DNA of 64,000 nt from Candidatus Avelusimicrobium intestinipullorum (GTDB taxonomy: Bacteria; Elusimicrobiota; Elusimicrobia; Elusimicrobiales; Elusimicrobiaceae). The notes under the pieces were generated by a model. The model did not search any database. It saw only the letters and a program-made list of their open reading frames with translations, and had not been told where the DNA came from. This document shows positions 25,267 to 34,307 of the stretch, piece after piece (position 1 is the stretch's first letter; every line of letters starts with the position of its first letter). The position numbers and the translations under genes are program-made. The stretch spans positions 124,001 through 188,000 of the forward strand of contig CALUXC010000002.1 in the NCBI GenBank assembly GCA_944324635.1, in the 5' to 3' direction.

Positions 25267-26742
25267 TTATTTTTTCACCTGCTCCTGGCGAATTTGGTAC
25301 CATTTCGCCAATTGGCTTTTTATTTTCTCGCGCGTGCCAACTCCTATGTGGTGTTCCACCTGACGGCGGATAGCCTGCGAAGCGACGGACATTTCTTTAT
25401 CGCCTTGTTTTTTCTTGGCCGAGGCTTCCACTATCCCATACGCTTCCCTCCACTCGGTCACGTGGGAATTCCCTTTTTTATCAAAGGCCAACTTCACCAA
25501 AAGGCCTCTGTTTTCCGCCTCGTTTTCTTCTATATAGAAAGCGCTTCCGCCTTTATTTTTGGATACGACCACCCCCGTTGTCACGAAAGCGCCGTTCTGG
25601 TTAAAGAAGAAAGTCGTGCGGTCCATTTTCTTACGGCCATTCCACACAAAGTTGTGCTGTGAAAGCCACAATGCCTTGCCGTTTAGCACGGCCATGCGAG
25701 TGGCGGCTTCAAATACGTAATAATAGTAAATCTTTTCTCCGTGCGGTCCTTGCGAGAGGAGGGGCCGGCCGAACTTATCACGCTGGAGAACGGTTTCTTT
25801 TGCCGGAATCAGCGGCAAGAAAGCCCCTTGGCTGGCCATGGTGTAAGTTTGAGCGGAATGTTTTTCCCCGTTTTGATAGATTTCCAGCAACAAGGAATTG
25901 TCCTCTTGCAAAGACAGGACGTACGGACTGCGCAAAGCGGACTGACTGCGTATATAATAATCCTGCGATTTGGGGCACAAGCTCTTCCAGCCTGTATTGC
26001 CGCCGCGGGCTACGCCGCGCACCAAGTCTATCAAGTTGACAATGCCGTCGGCATCGTCGCAGGAGAATTTTTTCAAAGAGGACATAACCCCCTTGCCGCT
26101 TTGGGCCGAGGAATAGCGGTGGTGGGACGTGGAGTCTTTGGCTTTATCGTACTGATCGCTAAGGCCTAAAGAGTGGCCCACCTCATGAAGCCCCACCCGG
26201 GACAAACCCAACTGCCCCGAGGAAAGCACTTTCAGTACGAAATGATCTTTAGGTAAAAAGAGGTCCGGAGTTTCGCCTTCTCTTCTCTGGTAGCACCCGC
26301 CCGCGGAAGGGCCACATTTCCAGCGCACTTCCGACCAGGGCAAAATATGCGCCCAAATATCGGCCGCGGACGCATGGTCCACAAACTCCACATTCACCCC
26401 TTTCTGCAACAGGGGCATAATATCGGCAAATTCCTGTTCGCGCTTAGCGGAGCGAATGACATCGGCCGTACCGGTAAACCATTTATTATAGCTTTTGGCT
26501 AAAATTTCTTGATATTTGGCGTAGTCCTTGTCGGAAGCGCCCGGCGCGTCCACAAATATACGCACGGGTTTCCCGGCCAAAATCTGCGGCAGCAAATAAC
26601 GTTCCCCCATGGTTTTGGGAGCGTCGGCATCGGGCTGGACGGGGAGGTCAAAATCCGCCAAAGCCCCCCACGGGGCTCCATAAACAAGTGCTCCGGGCAA
26701 AAGGCTGAGTACGGTTAAAAGAAGTTTGTGTATATTTTTCAT
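25267..26742 (-). CDS. Exported metzincin-like zinc metalloprotease
   Basis: A 491 aa protein with a signal peptide (cut near residue 22, VYGA-PW). The metzincin zinc motif is complete as HEVGHSLGLSD (H186, E187, H190, D196). Asp as the third ligand recalls snapalysin-type enzymes rather than the HExxHxxGxxH form. The Met-turn candidate is GVMSSL (M220), 24 residues on. The C-terminal 250 residues are not recognised and may be a substrate-binding or pro-region. A monocistronic gene with its own terminator. It may degrade host or dietary proteins, which would suit the peptide transporter; that link is inference. Confidence 0.8.
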   Translation of the reverse strand: MKNIHKLLLTVLSLLPGALVYGAPWGALADFDLPVQPDADAPKTMGERYLLPQILAGKPVRIFVDAPGASDKDYAKYQEILAKSYNKWFTGTADVIRSAKREQEFADIMPLLQKGVNVEFVDHASAADIWAHILPWSEVRWKCGPSAGGCYQRREGETPDLFLPKDHFVLKVLSSGQLGLSRVGLHEVGHSLGLSDQYDKAKDSTSHHRYSSAQSGKGVMSSLKKFSCDDADGIVNLIDLVRGVARGGNTGWKSLCPKSQDYYIRSQSALRSPYVLSLQEDNSLLLEIYQNGEKHSAQTYTMASQGAFLPLIPAKETVLQRDKFGRPLLSQGPHGEKIYYYYVFEAATRMAVLNGKALWLSQHNFVWNGRKKMDRTTFFFNQNGAFVTTGVVVSKNKGGSAFYIEENEAENRGLLVKLAFDKKGNSHVTEWREAYGIVEASAKKKQGDKEMSVASQAIRRQVEHHIGVGTREKIKSQLAKWYQIRQEQVKK

Positions 26743-26770
26743 CCTATTTTAAGTATAGAAGAAAAGCATA

Positions 26771-26802
26771 AAAAAACCACCCCAGCAACGGGGTGGTTTT
26801 CA
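26771..26802 (-). terminator. Terminator after the mechanosensitive-channel-like gene
   Basis: The stem AAAACCACCCC / GGGGTGGTTTT is followed by T's on the minus strand. Confidence 0.9.
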
Positions 26803-26808
26803 AAAACA

Positions 26809-27489
26809 TTATTTGCTTTGCTTTTTGAATAATTCCCGCAGGAACTCGGCCACCAGTTCCTTGCTTCCCAAGCCTACGCCAATGCCAAACGCCAAGCCCA
26901 AAGAGGCCAGCACAATAATAACCACATTATTTACCAATTGGTTGGCAAAGCCCAGGTTTTCCACGGCAATCAGCGCACAAAAGAAAACGATAAAGAAGTT
27001 TACCGCTTTGGAAATAAAAAATCCGCCTTTCAAATTGTTGGCCTGGGCAGAGTTATCAATAATATTGCCCATCAGTTTGCCAAACAACAAGCCCGCAAAC
27101 AGAATCAGCACGGACACGAAAAGCGTGGGGATAAATTCCAAAAACTGCGTAAACAAATTGCGGATAATATCCAAATGCAGCACCTCGGCCGCCAGCACCA
27201 CCGCATAAAAAATAACGGCCCAAGCCAGCACAAACGAGATGATGTACGTAGGCGACTTGCCCAACCCAAACCGTACGCACAGTTCATTAATGCCCAGTTT
27301 AGAGGTTTTATCGTCAAACGAAATTTTATTTAACAGCTTTTTGACGTAAGAACCCACAAAGCGGGAAATATACAGCCCGATTACCAAAATCAGCACCGCG
27401 GCCACCAACGCCGCCAATACTTTTAGGCTGCTTTGCCCCACTTGCAGCAGGTGGGCGCTTACTTGTTGAGAAATAGCTTCTAAATCCAT
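26809..27489 (-). CDS. Mechanosensitive-channel-like membrane protein (conserved TM helix family)
   Basis: A 226 aa protein with about four to five membrane helices. Repeated blocks VLIGLYISRFVG / LFAGLLFGKLMG and the glycine-rich ALASLGLAFGIGVGLGSKELVAEFL resemble the pore helix of MscS relatives and of the CmpX/TM-helix repeat family. It lacks the large cytoplasmic beta domain of MscS. A gating or osmotic role is plausible but not shown. Transcribed alone, divergently from recG. Confidence 0.8.
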   Translation of the reverse strand: MDLEAISQQVSAHLLQVGQSSLKVLAALVAAVLILVIGLYISRFVGSYVKKLLNKISFDDKTSKLGINELCVRFGLGKSPTYIISFVLAWAVIFYAVVLAAEVLHLDIIRNLFTQFLEFIPTLFVSVLILFAGLLFGKLMGNIIDNSAQANNLKGGFFISKAVNFFIVFFCALIAVENLGFANQLVNNVVIIVLASLGLAFGIGVGLGSKELVAEFLRELFKKQSK

Positions 27490-27548
27490 AAAAAACTCCT
27501 CCTTGATTTTATTGTAGCAAATATTATTTGTAAAATAAGAATATAACT

Positions 27549-29645
27549 ATGACGGTTTCCACCCAAATTCAATACTTAAAAGGCATCGGTCCGGCCAAGG
27601 CGAAACTTTTTGAACGCCTGGGCGTGCAGACCGTGGAAGAACTGCTGCATTATTATCCGCGCACCTATCAGGACCGCCGCCTGGGTGCCCCGCCAAACGA
27701 ATATAATTCGGACGCCTTGGTCGTATTCAAAGGCCGCGTACTGCGCACGCAGGAAATCCCGGCCCGCAGCGTCCTTATCTTCAAAGCCTTCCTGGAAGAC
27801 GAAAAAGGCGCCCAAATAGAGTGCACCTGGTTCAAAAAACGCATGTACCGCGGCTTTCGGTTTGACCCGTTTGGCACGCTAAAAAAAGATTTCAAAATGA
27901 ATAACGAAGTGTGGGTGATTGGCAAGCGGGACGACAAAAACAACTTCTTTGGCAATAAAATAACGGTGGACGAACACTACCCCGCGCAAGATGCGCTCAC
28001 CCAGCTCCACGCCGGGCGCCTAACGCCTATTTACGCCTTAACCGAAGGCCTTACCAACAAAAACTTTCGCCAATTTGTACACGAAGCTCTGCATTCGGGC
28101 ACGCTGGAGCGCGAGCCCGAAATTTTGCCCGTGGAACTACTCTCCAAGCGCAAACTGCTCAGCGCGCCTCAAGCGTTAAAAGCCATTCATTTTCCCAATT
28201 CCTTAGCGGAGCTGGAAAGCGCCCGCACGCGCCTGGCCTATGAAGAATTTTTGCTGTTGGCCGCCGCCTGGGGCATTAAACGCACCCAAACCAAAATTTT
28301 AGCCAAAGACTATTCCTATCAAATTCACAAAACCCTGCTCACGCCTTTTCGCAAGCAGCTGGGTTTTGAGTTCACCAATAGCCAAAAAAAGGTTATTAAT
28401 GAAATTTTTAATGATTTATGTTCCCCCCGCCCCATGAACCGCCTGCTGCAGGGGGATGTGGGCTCCGGCAAAACGGTGGTGGCGCTATGCGCCATGTTGC
28501 TGGCTGTGGAAAACGGCTACCAGGCCGTACTGATGGCCCCGACCGAAATCCTGGCCGAACAACATTTCCTCACCTTCAAACGCCTGCTTACTGGCTTAAA
28601 CGTGCGTTTAGCGGTGCTTACGTCCAGCACCAAAGCCGCGGCAAAAAAGAAACTCTTAAAAGAACTCGCAGACGGAGAAATAGACATTTTGGTGGGCACT
28701 CACGCCGTGATACAAGACGGGGTTCAATTTCGCAATTTGCGCCTGGCGGTAATAGACGAGCAGCACCGTTTTGGCGTAAAACAAAGAAGCCGCCTGAAAG
28801 AAAAAACCGCCAAGCTGGACCTGCTTACCATGACGGCCACCCCCATTCCCCGCACGCTGGCGCTGGCATTTTACGGGGATTTGGAAGTATCCACCTTAAA
28901 CGAACTGCCCCCCGGCCGCCAACCCATCAAAACAGAAACGGCCACTTCCAAGCTGGCCTATGACCGCGTGCGCGAAGAAGTGCTAAAAGGACGGCAGGCT
29001 TATATCGTGTTCCCGCTGATAGAAGAAAGCGAAAAGATATCCGCCAAAGCCGTAACGGAAGAATTTGAAAAACTAAAACACGTGTTCCCGCAGTTCCGCC
29101 TGGCGGTACTGCACGGGCAGATGAGCCAAAGCGAAAAAGAAAGCGTCATGGCGGATTTTGCCGCCCACAAAACCGATATTTTAGTGGCCACCCCCGTGAT
29201 AGAAGTAGGGATAGACGTCAAAAACGCCACCGTTATGGTGATAGAAAACGCCGAACGCTTTGGCCTGGCCAGCCTGCACCAACTGCGCGGACGCGTAGGC
29301 CGCGGCGAGCACGAGAGCTACTGCATTTTGGTACCCCAGCACGCAGGAAGCGTGGCCAAAGAACGCGTGGACATTATTTGCGCCACGCGCGACGGCTTCA
29401 AAATTGGCGAGCGGGACATGCAGCTAAGAGGCCCGGGCGAAATTTTGGGCACGCGCCAAAGCGGCGAGCTGGAATTTAAGGCCGGGGATATTTTTAAGGA
29501 CAAAAACATTTTGTATTGGGCCATAGAGGACCGCGACCAACTGCTCAGCCAAGACCCCTCCCTCTCCCAGCCCCAGCACGCCCTTTTCCGCCAAAAGCTG
29601 GTGGAACTCTATCAAAAAGACTGGCATTTAATAGATTTAAGTTAA
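27549..29645 (+). CDS. recG: ATP-dependent DNA helicase RecG
   Basis: Branch-migration helicase for stalled forks and recombination intermediates. The 698 aa protein has the N-terminal wedge OB domain, then helicase motifs: Walker A GDVGSGKTVVA, DEQHRFGVKQR (motif II), TMTATPIPRTLAL (motif III) and the C-terminal QLRGRVGRGEHESYC with the QRSGELEF-like TRP region. Full length. The ATG has no clear ribosome site; TAAAAT lies 12 bases upstream. Confidence 0.97.
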   Translation: MTVSTQIQYLKGIGPAKAKLFERLGVQTVEELLHYYPRTYQDRRLGAPPNEYNSDALVVFKGRVLRTQEIPARSVLIFKAFLEDEKGAQIECTWFKKRMYRGFRFDPFGTLKKDFKMNNEVWVIGKRDDKNNFFGNKITVDEHYPAQDALTQLHAGRLTPIYALTEGLTNKNFRQFVHEALHSGTLEREPEILPVELLSKRKLLSAPQALKAIHFPNSLAELESARTRLAYEEFLLLAAAWGIKRTQTKILAKDYSYQIHKTLLTPFRKQLGFEFTNSQKKVINEIFNDLCSPRPMNRLLQGDVGSGKTVVALCAMLLAVENGYQAVLMAPTEILAEQHFLTFKRLLTGLNVRLAVLTSSTKAAAKKKLLKELADGEIDILVGTHAVIQDGVQFRNLRLAVIDEQHRFGVKQRSRLKEKTAKLDLLTMTATPIPRTLALAFYGDLEVSTLNELPPGRQPIKTETATSKLAYDRVREEVLKGRQAYIVFPLIEESEKISAKAVTEEFEKLKHVFPQFRLAVLHGQMSQSEKESVMADFAAHKTDILVATPVIEVGIDVKNATVMVIENAERFGLASLHQLRGRVGRGEHESYCILVPQHAGSVAKERVDIICATRDGFKIGERDMQLRGPGEILGTRQSGELEFKAGDIFKDKNILYWAIEDRDQLLSQDPSLSQPQHALFRQKLVELYQKDWHLIDLS

Positions 29646-29658
29646 GCTATCCCCCATA

Positions 29659-29692
29659 AGAAAAGGACCCGTAAAAACGGGTCCTTTTTTAT
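29659..29692 (+). terminator. Terminator after recG
   Basis: The stem AAAAGGACCCGT / ACGGGTCCTTTT is followed by T's; A-rich on the left, so usable by the convergent ankyrin gene as well. Confidence 0.92.
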
Positions 29693-30342
29693 AAGATGGG
29701 AAACGTAATCGGTTCTTCCACCGGTTTTGGCTTCGGAGCCGGTTTGGGAGCCGCTTTTTTGGCGGCGGGTTTAGGCTTGGGGCATACGGAAAGCAGCTGT
29801 GCGGGCGTTTTGCCGGCGGCGTTTCGCGCCTTGGGGTTGGCCCCATGATCCAAGAGGTATTTATAAATTTGGAAGTTGCACTTTTTAGCGGCCAAATGCA
29901 GGGGTGTATTGCGGTCGTTGGCCACGCTGGTGCGAGGGGCGTTTTCCCGCATGCGGGGCATATTGATTAAATGCCTGGGCATATCGGGGTCTTCATCCGC
30001 GGCCAAACGAACCAACAGTCTAAGCATGGGTTCATCTTCATTATTCACGGCAATATGCATGGCATTCCCCGCTGTGGAAGAATCCCCCAGGCGGGAAAAA
30101 TAATCCGCTAGCAAATACGTCATCTCCAAATCGCGGCTTTCCACGGCCGTCAAAAATGGCGTCATGCCGCGGCGGTCGGTAATAAACACCAGGGTCTTAT
30201 CCTTGGCAATCATGCGTTTTACTTCGTCGCGGTCCCCGCTGCGAACGGCAACGAAGAAGTCGGCCCCTCTGTCCGCGTAGCACACGGAAGCGGCCGCTAC
30301 CAGTAAGGTTAATAAAAGGGAAATCGGTTTTATGTTTTTCAT
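29689..30342 (-). CDS. Exported ankyrin-repeat protein
   Basis: A 217 aa protein with a signal peptide (cut near VCYA-DR, residue 23). Residues about 25-185 hold roughly four ankyrin-like repeats, the clearest being DRNTPLHLAAKKCNFQIYKYLL and ADRRGMTPFLTAVESRDLEMTYLL-type units. A Lys/Pro/Ala-rich tail (KPKPAAKKAAPKPAPK) ends the chain. Such proteins bind other proteins; a periplasmic or secreted partner is unknown. Transcribed alone. Confidence 0.85.
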   Translation of the reverse strand: MKNIKPISLLLTLLVAAASVCYADRGADFFVAVRSGDRDEVKRMIAKDKTLVFITDRRGMTPFLTAVESRDLEMTYLLADYFSRLGDSSTAGNAMHIAVNNEDEPMLRLLVRLAADEDPDMPRHLINMPRMRENAPRTSVANDRNTPLHLAAKKCNFQIYKYLLDHGANPKARNAAGKTPAQLLSVCPKPKPAAKKAAPKPAPKPKPVEEPITFPIL

Positions 30343-30382
30343 CTTTTTAGTTTAATCTTTTTGCCCGCTTTTTACAAGCCTA

Positions 30383-30416
30383 AAAAAGCGGACGGGGGCA
30401 AAACCCCGTCCGCGTG
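30383..30416 (-). terminator. Terminator after metG
   Basis: The stem GCGGACGGGG / CCCCGTCCGC is followed by TTTTTTA on the minus strand, just past the metG stop. Confidence 0.92.
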
Positions 30417-30437
30417 TTCCTTTCAAATAGGCCCGTA

Positions 30438-31949
30438 TTATTTTTTGGGCGCGTCCAACCGCGGGAAAAGCGGCGGATATTTTTCAATTTTGCCGGGCAG
30501 CAAGCGCTTTTGCATTTCTTTGGCCACCGTCGGCATAAAAGGCTCTATCCACACGGCCACTTTGCGCAGGCAGGCCACCAGCTCCAGCAAAACGGCTTTG
30601 GCGGCTTCCACGTCGGTTTTGGCCAGTTCCCAAGGCTTTTTCTCGTCCACCAATTTGTTCAAGTCGCTGGAGAAGCCGTAAATGTTTTCCAACACTTTAT
30701 CAAAAGCCAATTCGTCATAGGCTTTATCAATGGCGTCTTCCACTTCGGCCGATTTGGCTAGGAGCGGATAATTGCCTTCAATTTTTTCCGGCAGGTCGCC
30801 CACGTTTTTGGCGGCCATGTTAAGCGTGCGGGAAAGCAAGTTGCCGATGTTGTTGGCGAGGTCCGAATTGTAGCGGTTCTTGAAGCTTTCCATAGAAAAG
30901 TCCCCGTCCTGCCCAAAAGGAACTTCGCGGAACAAGAACGCGCGCAGCGGGTCCACCCCGTATTTGGCGGCTACTTCGGCAGGGTCTATAATGTTGCCCA
31001 AGGATTTGGACATTTTTTCCCCTTCCACCGTCCACCACCCATGGGCAAACACTTTTTTGGGAAGCGGCAGCCCCAGCGCCATCAGCACCGCGGGCCAAAT
31101 GACCGTATGGAAGCGGAAAATTTCTTTCCCCACCATATGCAAATCAGCAGGCCACAAATCCTCAAATTTTTCGGCGCCGATTTGTTTCAGCTGCGCTTCG
31201 TGCAAGGTTTTATCTTCGCAAATCAAGGTGCCGTATCCGGCCGCGGAAATATAGTTAATCAGCGCATCAAACCACACGTAAATGGTGTGTTTGGGGTTGC
31301 TGGGTACGCGAATACCCCACGCTACCTTCGTGCGCGTGACGGACAAATCCTGTAGACCGCCCTTTACGAAATTGATAATTTCGTTGGCGCGGGTTTTGGG
31401 GCTTAAAAATTCGGGGTGTTCTTCGTAGTATTTAAGCAAAGGTTTTTCGTAGCGGGAAAGCTTGAAGAAGTACGTTTCTTCGTGCACTTCGGTCAGCGGG
31501 CGTTTGTGCACGGGGCAGAGGTTGCCTTCCAAAATTTCGCTGTCGTTGTAATACTGTTCGCAGGACAGGCAGTATTTGCCCGAGTAGGAACCCAAATAAA
31601 TATCCCCGCTCTTAAGCAATTTTTCAAAAATAGCCTGCACCACTTGTTCGTGTTTCGCATCCGTGGTGCGGATAAAATCGTCATAAGAAATGTTGAGCGT
31701 TTTCCACAGTTCTTTGTATTTGGCGGACACTTGGTCGGTCCATTCTTTGGGCGTCACGCCGGCCGCGGCGGCAGATTTTTCAATGTTGGCACCGTGTTCG
31801 TCGGTCCCGGTTAGGAAGCGCACGTCAAAGCCTTTTTGGCGTTTGTAGCGGGCCAGCACGTCTTGCGCAATGGTCGTATAGGCATGGCCGATGTGCGGCA
31901 CCGAGTTCACATAGTAAATAGGGGTGGTGATGTAGAGTTTTTTGGTCAT
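30438..31949 (-). CDS. metG: Methionyl-tRNA synthetase
   Basis: Charges tRNA-Met. The 503 aa class I enzyme has the HIGH motif in VPHIGHAYTT, a zinc/knuckle insert with CLSCEQYYND and CPVHKR, and the KMSKS loop GEKMSKSLGN. The anticodon-binding helical domain forms the C-terminal third. There is no C-terminal tRNA-binding EMAP-like domain, so it is the shorter form. GGAG precedes the ATG. It follows holB by 12 bases. Confidence 0.97.
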   Translation of the reverse strand: MTKKLYITTPIYYVNSVPHIGHAYTTIAQDVLARYKRQKGFDVRFLTGTDEHGANIEKSAAAAGVTPKEWTDQVSAKYKELWKTLNISYDDFIRTTDAKHEQVVQAIFEKLLKSGDIYLGSYSGKYCLSCEQYYNDSEILEGNLCPVHKRPLTEVHEETYFFKLSRYEKPLLKYYEEHPEFLSPKTRANEIINFVKGGLQDLSVTRTKVAWGIRVPSNPKHTIYVWFDALINYISAAGYGTLICEDKTLHEAQLKQIGAEKFEDLWPADLHMVGKEIFRFHTVIWPAVLMALGLPLPKKVFAHGWWTVEGEKMSKSLGNIIDPAEVAAKYGVDPLRAFLFREVPFGQDGDFSMESFKNRYNSDLANNIGNLLSRTLNMAAKNVGDLPEKIEGNYPLLAKSAEVEDAIDKAYDELAFDKVLENIYGFSSDLNKLVDEKKPWELAKTDVEAAKAVLLELVACLRKVAVWIEPFMPTVAKEMQKRLLPGKIEKYPPLFPRLDAPKK

Positions 31950-31961
31950 AGTTTCTCCATA

Positions 31962-32966
31962 TTAAAAAATCTGCACGTTCAGTCCGTCCAAGCTCATCAG
32001 GGCGGTTTCCAGCACAAGCGCGGGCGATACGTTCCGCCCGATACTGCGTTTGTAATTTTCAAATCGTTTCAGCGCTTCCTGCAGGGTGCGCTGGCGCGGC
32101 AGGTCGGTTCCGGCGGTCCATTCGCGGTGCAAAGCCGCAATCAGCACGTCCAACACGGCCTGGGCCTCTTGGCGGGCTGTTACCAGCGTGCGGGAAAGCC
32201 CCGCCGCCACAGCCGCCGGACCTTGCGGGGTGCCAAAGTCCCCATTTTTCAAGAGTTCCAACGCTTCGGCCGCTTTCAGCGCGCCGGACACCGAACCCCC
32301 GCTGTATTGGGCACACAAGTCGGCATCGGGCACGTCCGCCCCGGTACGGGTTAAAATTTGTTTTACGCAGTCGGGCGTTAACGGGGCAAACGCCAACGGC
32401 TGGCAGCGCGACAAAATGGTTTTAAGCATCGTGGCGCGCTTATTGGTAATCAAAATCCACACCGTCTTGTAAGGCGGCTCCTCAATAAACTTAAGAAGCG
32501 CATTGGCCGCCGCGGCCTGCATGGTTTGGGCTTGGTCTATAATCAGCACTTTCCACCCGCCGCCCACGGCTTTTTGCTGGGATTTGGCGGTCACATCGCG
32601 GATAGTATCCACATTGATGTGCTGTTGTTTGGCAATTTCTTTTTCCAGTTCTTCTTCATAGCCTTTGCTGGAAAAATCTTTCTTTACTTCCAAGCGCGCC
32701 TGGTAGGCAAAATCCACAAACGTTACGTCCGGGTGAGTGGATTTGGCGATAGCCTGGCAAGCGGCGCACAGGCCGCACGCTTCACCCGTTTGGCGGGCTT
32801 GCGGGTCCAGGCAGTTAAGCGCCTGGGCAAAAGCCATGGCTGCACGCGCTTTGCCCACGCCGTCCGGCCCGTAAAATAAAAGAGCGCCCGGAACTTTTTG
32901 AGTTCCGACCAGCTTTTTCAAATACGAGGAGGCTTTTTCCTGCCCCAGGATATCGGCAAACGGCAT
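31962..32966 (-). CDS. holB: DNA polymerase III delta' subunit
   Basis: Clamp-loader subunit, 334 aa. It has the N-terminal AAA+ fold with YGPDGVGKAR, where the usual Ser/Thr after the P-loop lysine is Ala, as expected for a non-hydrolysing delta'. A four-Cys zinc module (CLDPQ, CGLCAAC) follows. The SRCQPLAFAPL sensor region is also present. Its start overlaps the tmk stop by one base (TAATG), a common tmk-holB linkage. The delta subunit gene holA is at 42757. Confidence 0.92.
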   Translation of the reverse strand: MPFADILGQEKASSYLKKLVGTQKVPGALLFYGPDGVGKARAAMAFAQALNCLDPQARQTGEACGLCAACQAIAKSTHPDVTFVDFAYQARLEVKKDFSSKGYEEELEKEIAKQQHINVDTIRDVTAKSQQKAVGGGWKVLIIDQAQTMQAAAANALLKFIEEPPYKTVWILITNKRATMLKTILSRCQPLAFAPLTPDCVKQILTRTGADVPDADLCAQYSGGSVSGALKAAEALELLKNGDFGTPQGPAAVAAGLSRTLVTARQEAQAVLDVLIAALHREWTAGTDLPRQRTLQEALKRFENYKRSIGRNVSPALVLETALMSLDGLNVQIF

Positions 32967-33586
32967 TAATCAATAATATGGTGTTCTTCCAACAGCTGCA
33001 GCACGCGGGCTTGAATTTCGCCAATGTGCTTATCGGCGTCAATCAAATACGCATTGGGCGTGCGGTCAATCATTTCCAGGTAGCCTTTGCGCATTTTTTG
33101 GCGGAAGGCCAAATCTTCCTGTTCCAATCGGTCCGAAAACAGGTATTCGCCGCGTTCGGTGAAATACTTGTCGGACATTAAAAAAACGAGCGTCAAATCG
33201 GGGGTGGTATTCTGCGTGGCGATTTGATTAAGCGTGCCAATAACGTCCAGCGAAATGCCTCTTCCATACCCCTGATAGGCACAGGTGGACATGGTGTAGC
33301 GCTCGCAAATGACGATTTTCCCCTCCGCCAGTGCCGGCAAAATCTTTTCCTGCGTGTGCTGCGCGCGGGAAGCTTCATACAACAAAAGCTCCGCCAGTGG
33401 GCGCACATCCAGCCCCGGTTCCAGCACAATCTGGCGTATCCGTTCCGCCGTAGGGGTTCCGCCCGGTTCGCGGGTTAAAATTACGTCTTTCCCGCGGGCA
33501 ATAAGCTGATTGTAAAGCATTTTTGCCTGGGTGGATTTGCCGCAGCGGTCCGGTCCTTCCAATACGATAAATTTTCCTTTCTTCAT
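32966..33586 (-). CDS. tmk: Thymidylate kinase
   Basis: Phosphorylates dTMP to dTDP. The 206 aa protein has a P-loop GPDRCGKSTQ, the DRx motif as CERYTMSTCAYQGYGRG and a helical lid. The P-loop carries an Arg where most bacterial enzymes have Gly (DGAGKTT), a feature of the eukaryote-type (type I) thymidylate kinases. Upstream of holB and kept in the same operon. Confidence 0.94.
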   Translation of the reverse strand: MKKGKFIVLEGPDRCGKSTQAKMLYNQLIARGKDVILTREPGGTPTAERIRQIVLEPGLDVRPLAELLLYEASRAQHTQEKILPALAEGKIVICERYTMSTCAYQGYGRGISLDVIGTLNQIATQNTTPDLTLVFLMSDKYFTERGEYLFSDRLEQEDLAFRQKMRKGYLEMIDRTPNAYLIDADKHIGEIQARVLQLLEEHHIID

Positions 33587-33597
33587 ACTTTCCCCGC

Positions 33598-34197
33598 TTA
33601 GGCCAGCCCTTCCTGCGAAGTAACCACTTCCATTTCCGGGCGCTTGCCCGAGGTCCAGGCGGAAGCTTCCACCTGCTGCAAAATAGGTTCCAGCTTGCCT
33701 TGCGCCTGCAGAATAAAATCAATAATTTCGCGGTAGGCGCCGTCCCCACCCACGCGCTTGGTGATATAGTGGGCGTGTTTTTTCACGCAGTCCAGCGCAT
33801 TGGGCACGGTAGCGGCAAACCCGACTTCGGCCAACAGCGGGATATCGGTAATATCATCGCCGATATAGGCCACTTCGTCCGCGGTCAGGTGTTCTTTTTC
33901 CAAGATGTCGTTGAGCGGGCCGATTTTGGTTAAAAACCCTTGGTACATGTACTTAAAACCCAAATTTTTGGCCCGAGCCACGGTGGTGGGATGGCGGCGG
34001 CCGGTGATAATGCCGCACACAATATGCGCACTGTGGCAGAGCAGGACGGCGATGCCGTCCTGCGTGTTAAAAGATTTGAATTCGTCTATTTTGCCGTCGT
34101 CACGCACGAAAAAGTTCACTTTTCCGTCCGTTAAAATACCGTCTACGTCGGTCAAAATGGCCTTAATTTTACGGGCCCGTTCAATAGCTTGTTCCAT
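33598..34197 (-). CDS. kdsC: KDO 8-phosphate phosphatase (KdsC family, HAD superfamily)
   Basis: Removes phosphate from KDO-8-phosphate for lipopolysaccharide synthesis. The 199 aa protein has the HAD motif I ILTDVDGILTDG, motif II region GIITGRRHP, the lysine region and motif IV YIGDDITDIPLL. The ATG at 34197 gives a normal N-terminus; the frame is open further upstream but only as AT-rich non-coding sequence. A TATAAT lies 9 bases before it, so the mRNA is probably leaderless. The tail of about 25 residues is longer than usual. Confidence 0.9.
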   Translation of the reverse strand: MEQAIERARKIKAILTDVDGILTDGKVNFFVRDDGKIDEFKSFNTQDGIAVLLCHSAHIVCGIITGRRHPTTVARAKNLGFKYMYQGFLTKIGPLNDILEKEHLTADEVAYIGDDITDIPLLAEVGFAATVPNALDCVKKHAHYITKRVGGDGAYREIIDFILQAQGKLEPILQQVEASAWTSGKRPEMEVVTSQEGLA

Positions 34198-34212
34198 ATA
34201 TAAGGTATTATA
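34198..34212 (-). promoter_or_regulatory. -10 element of the kdsC operon
   Basis: TATAAT (34212 to 34207 on the minus strand) lies 9 bases before the kdsC ATG, leaving about 2-3 bases of leader and no ribosome site. Confidence 0.5.
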
Positions 34213-34269
34213 CCAAATATCCCCCGCCGCGGCCCGCACGGCCAGGCCCGCGGACAGGCGTTATTTTTA

Positions 34270-34275
34270 TATAAT
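34270..34275 (+). promoter_or_regulatory. -10 element of clpC
   Basis: TATAAT at 34270-34275, about 33 bases before the clpC ATG, with no strong -35 box. A GC-rich hairpin-forming stretch (about 34221-34260) lies between this and the divergent kdsC promoter; I see no CtsR- or CIRCE-type repeat there. Confidence 0.5.
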
Positions 34276-34307
34276 GGTAGTAATCGTTTCAAAGGGGTTA
34301 TTATCAG

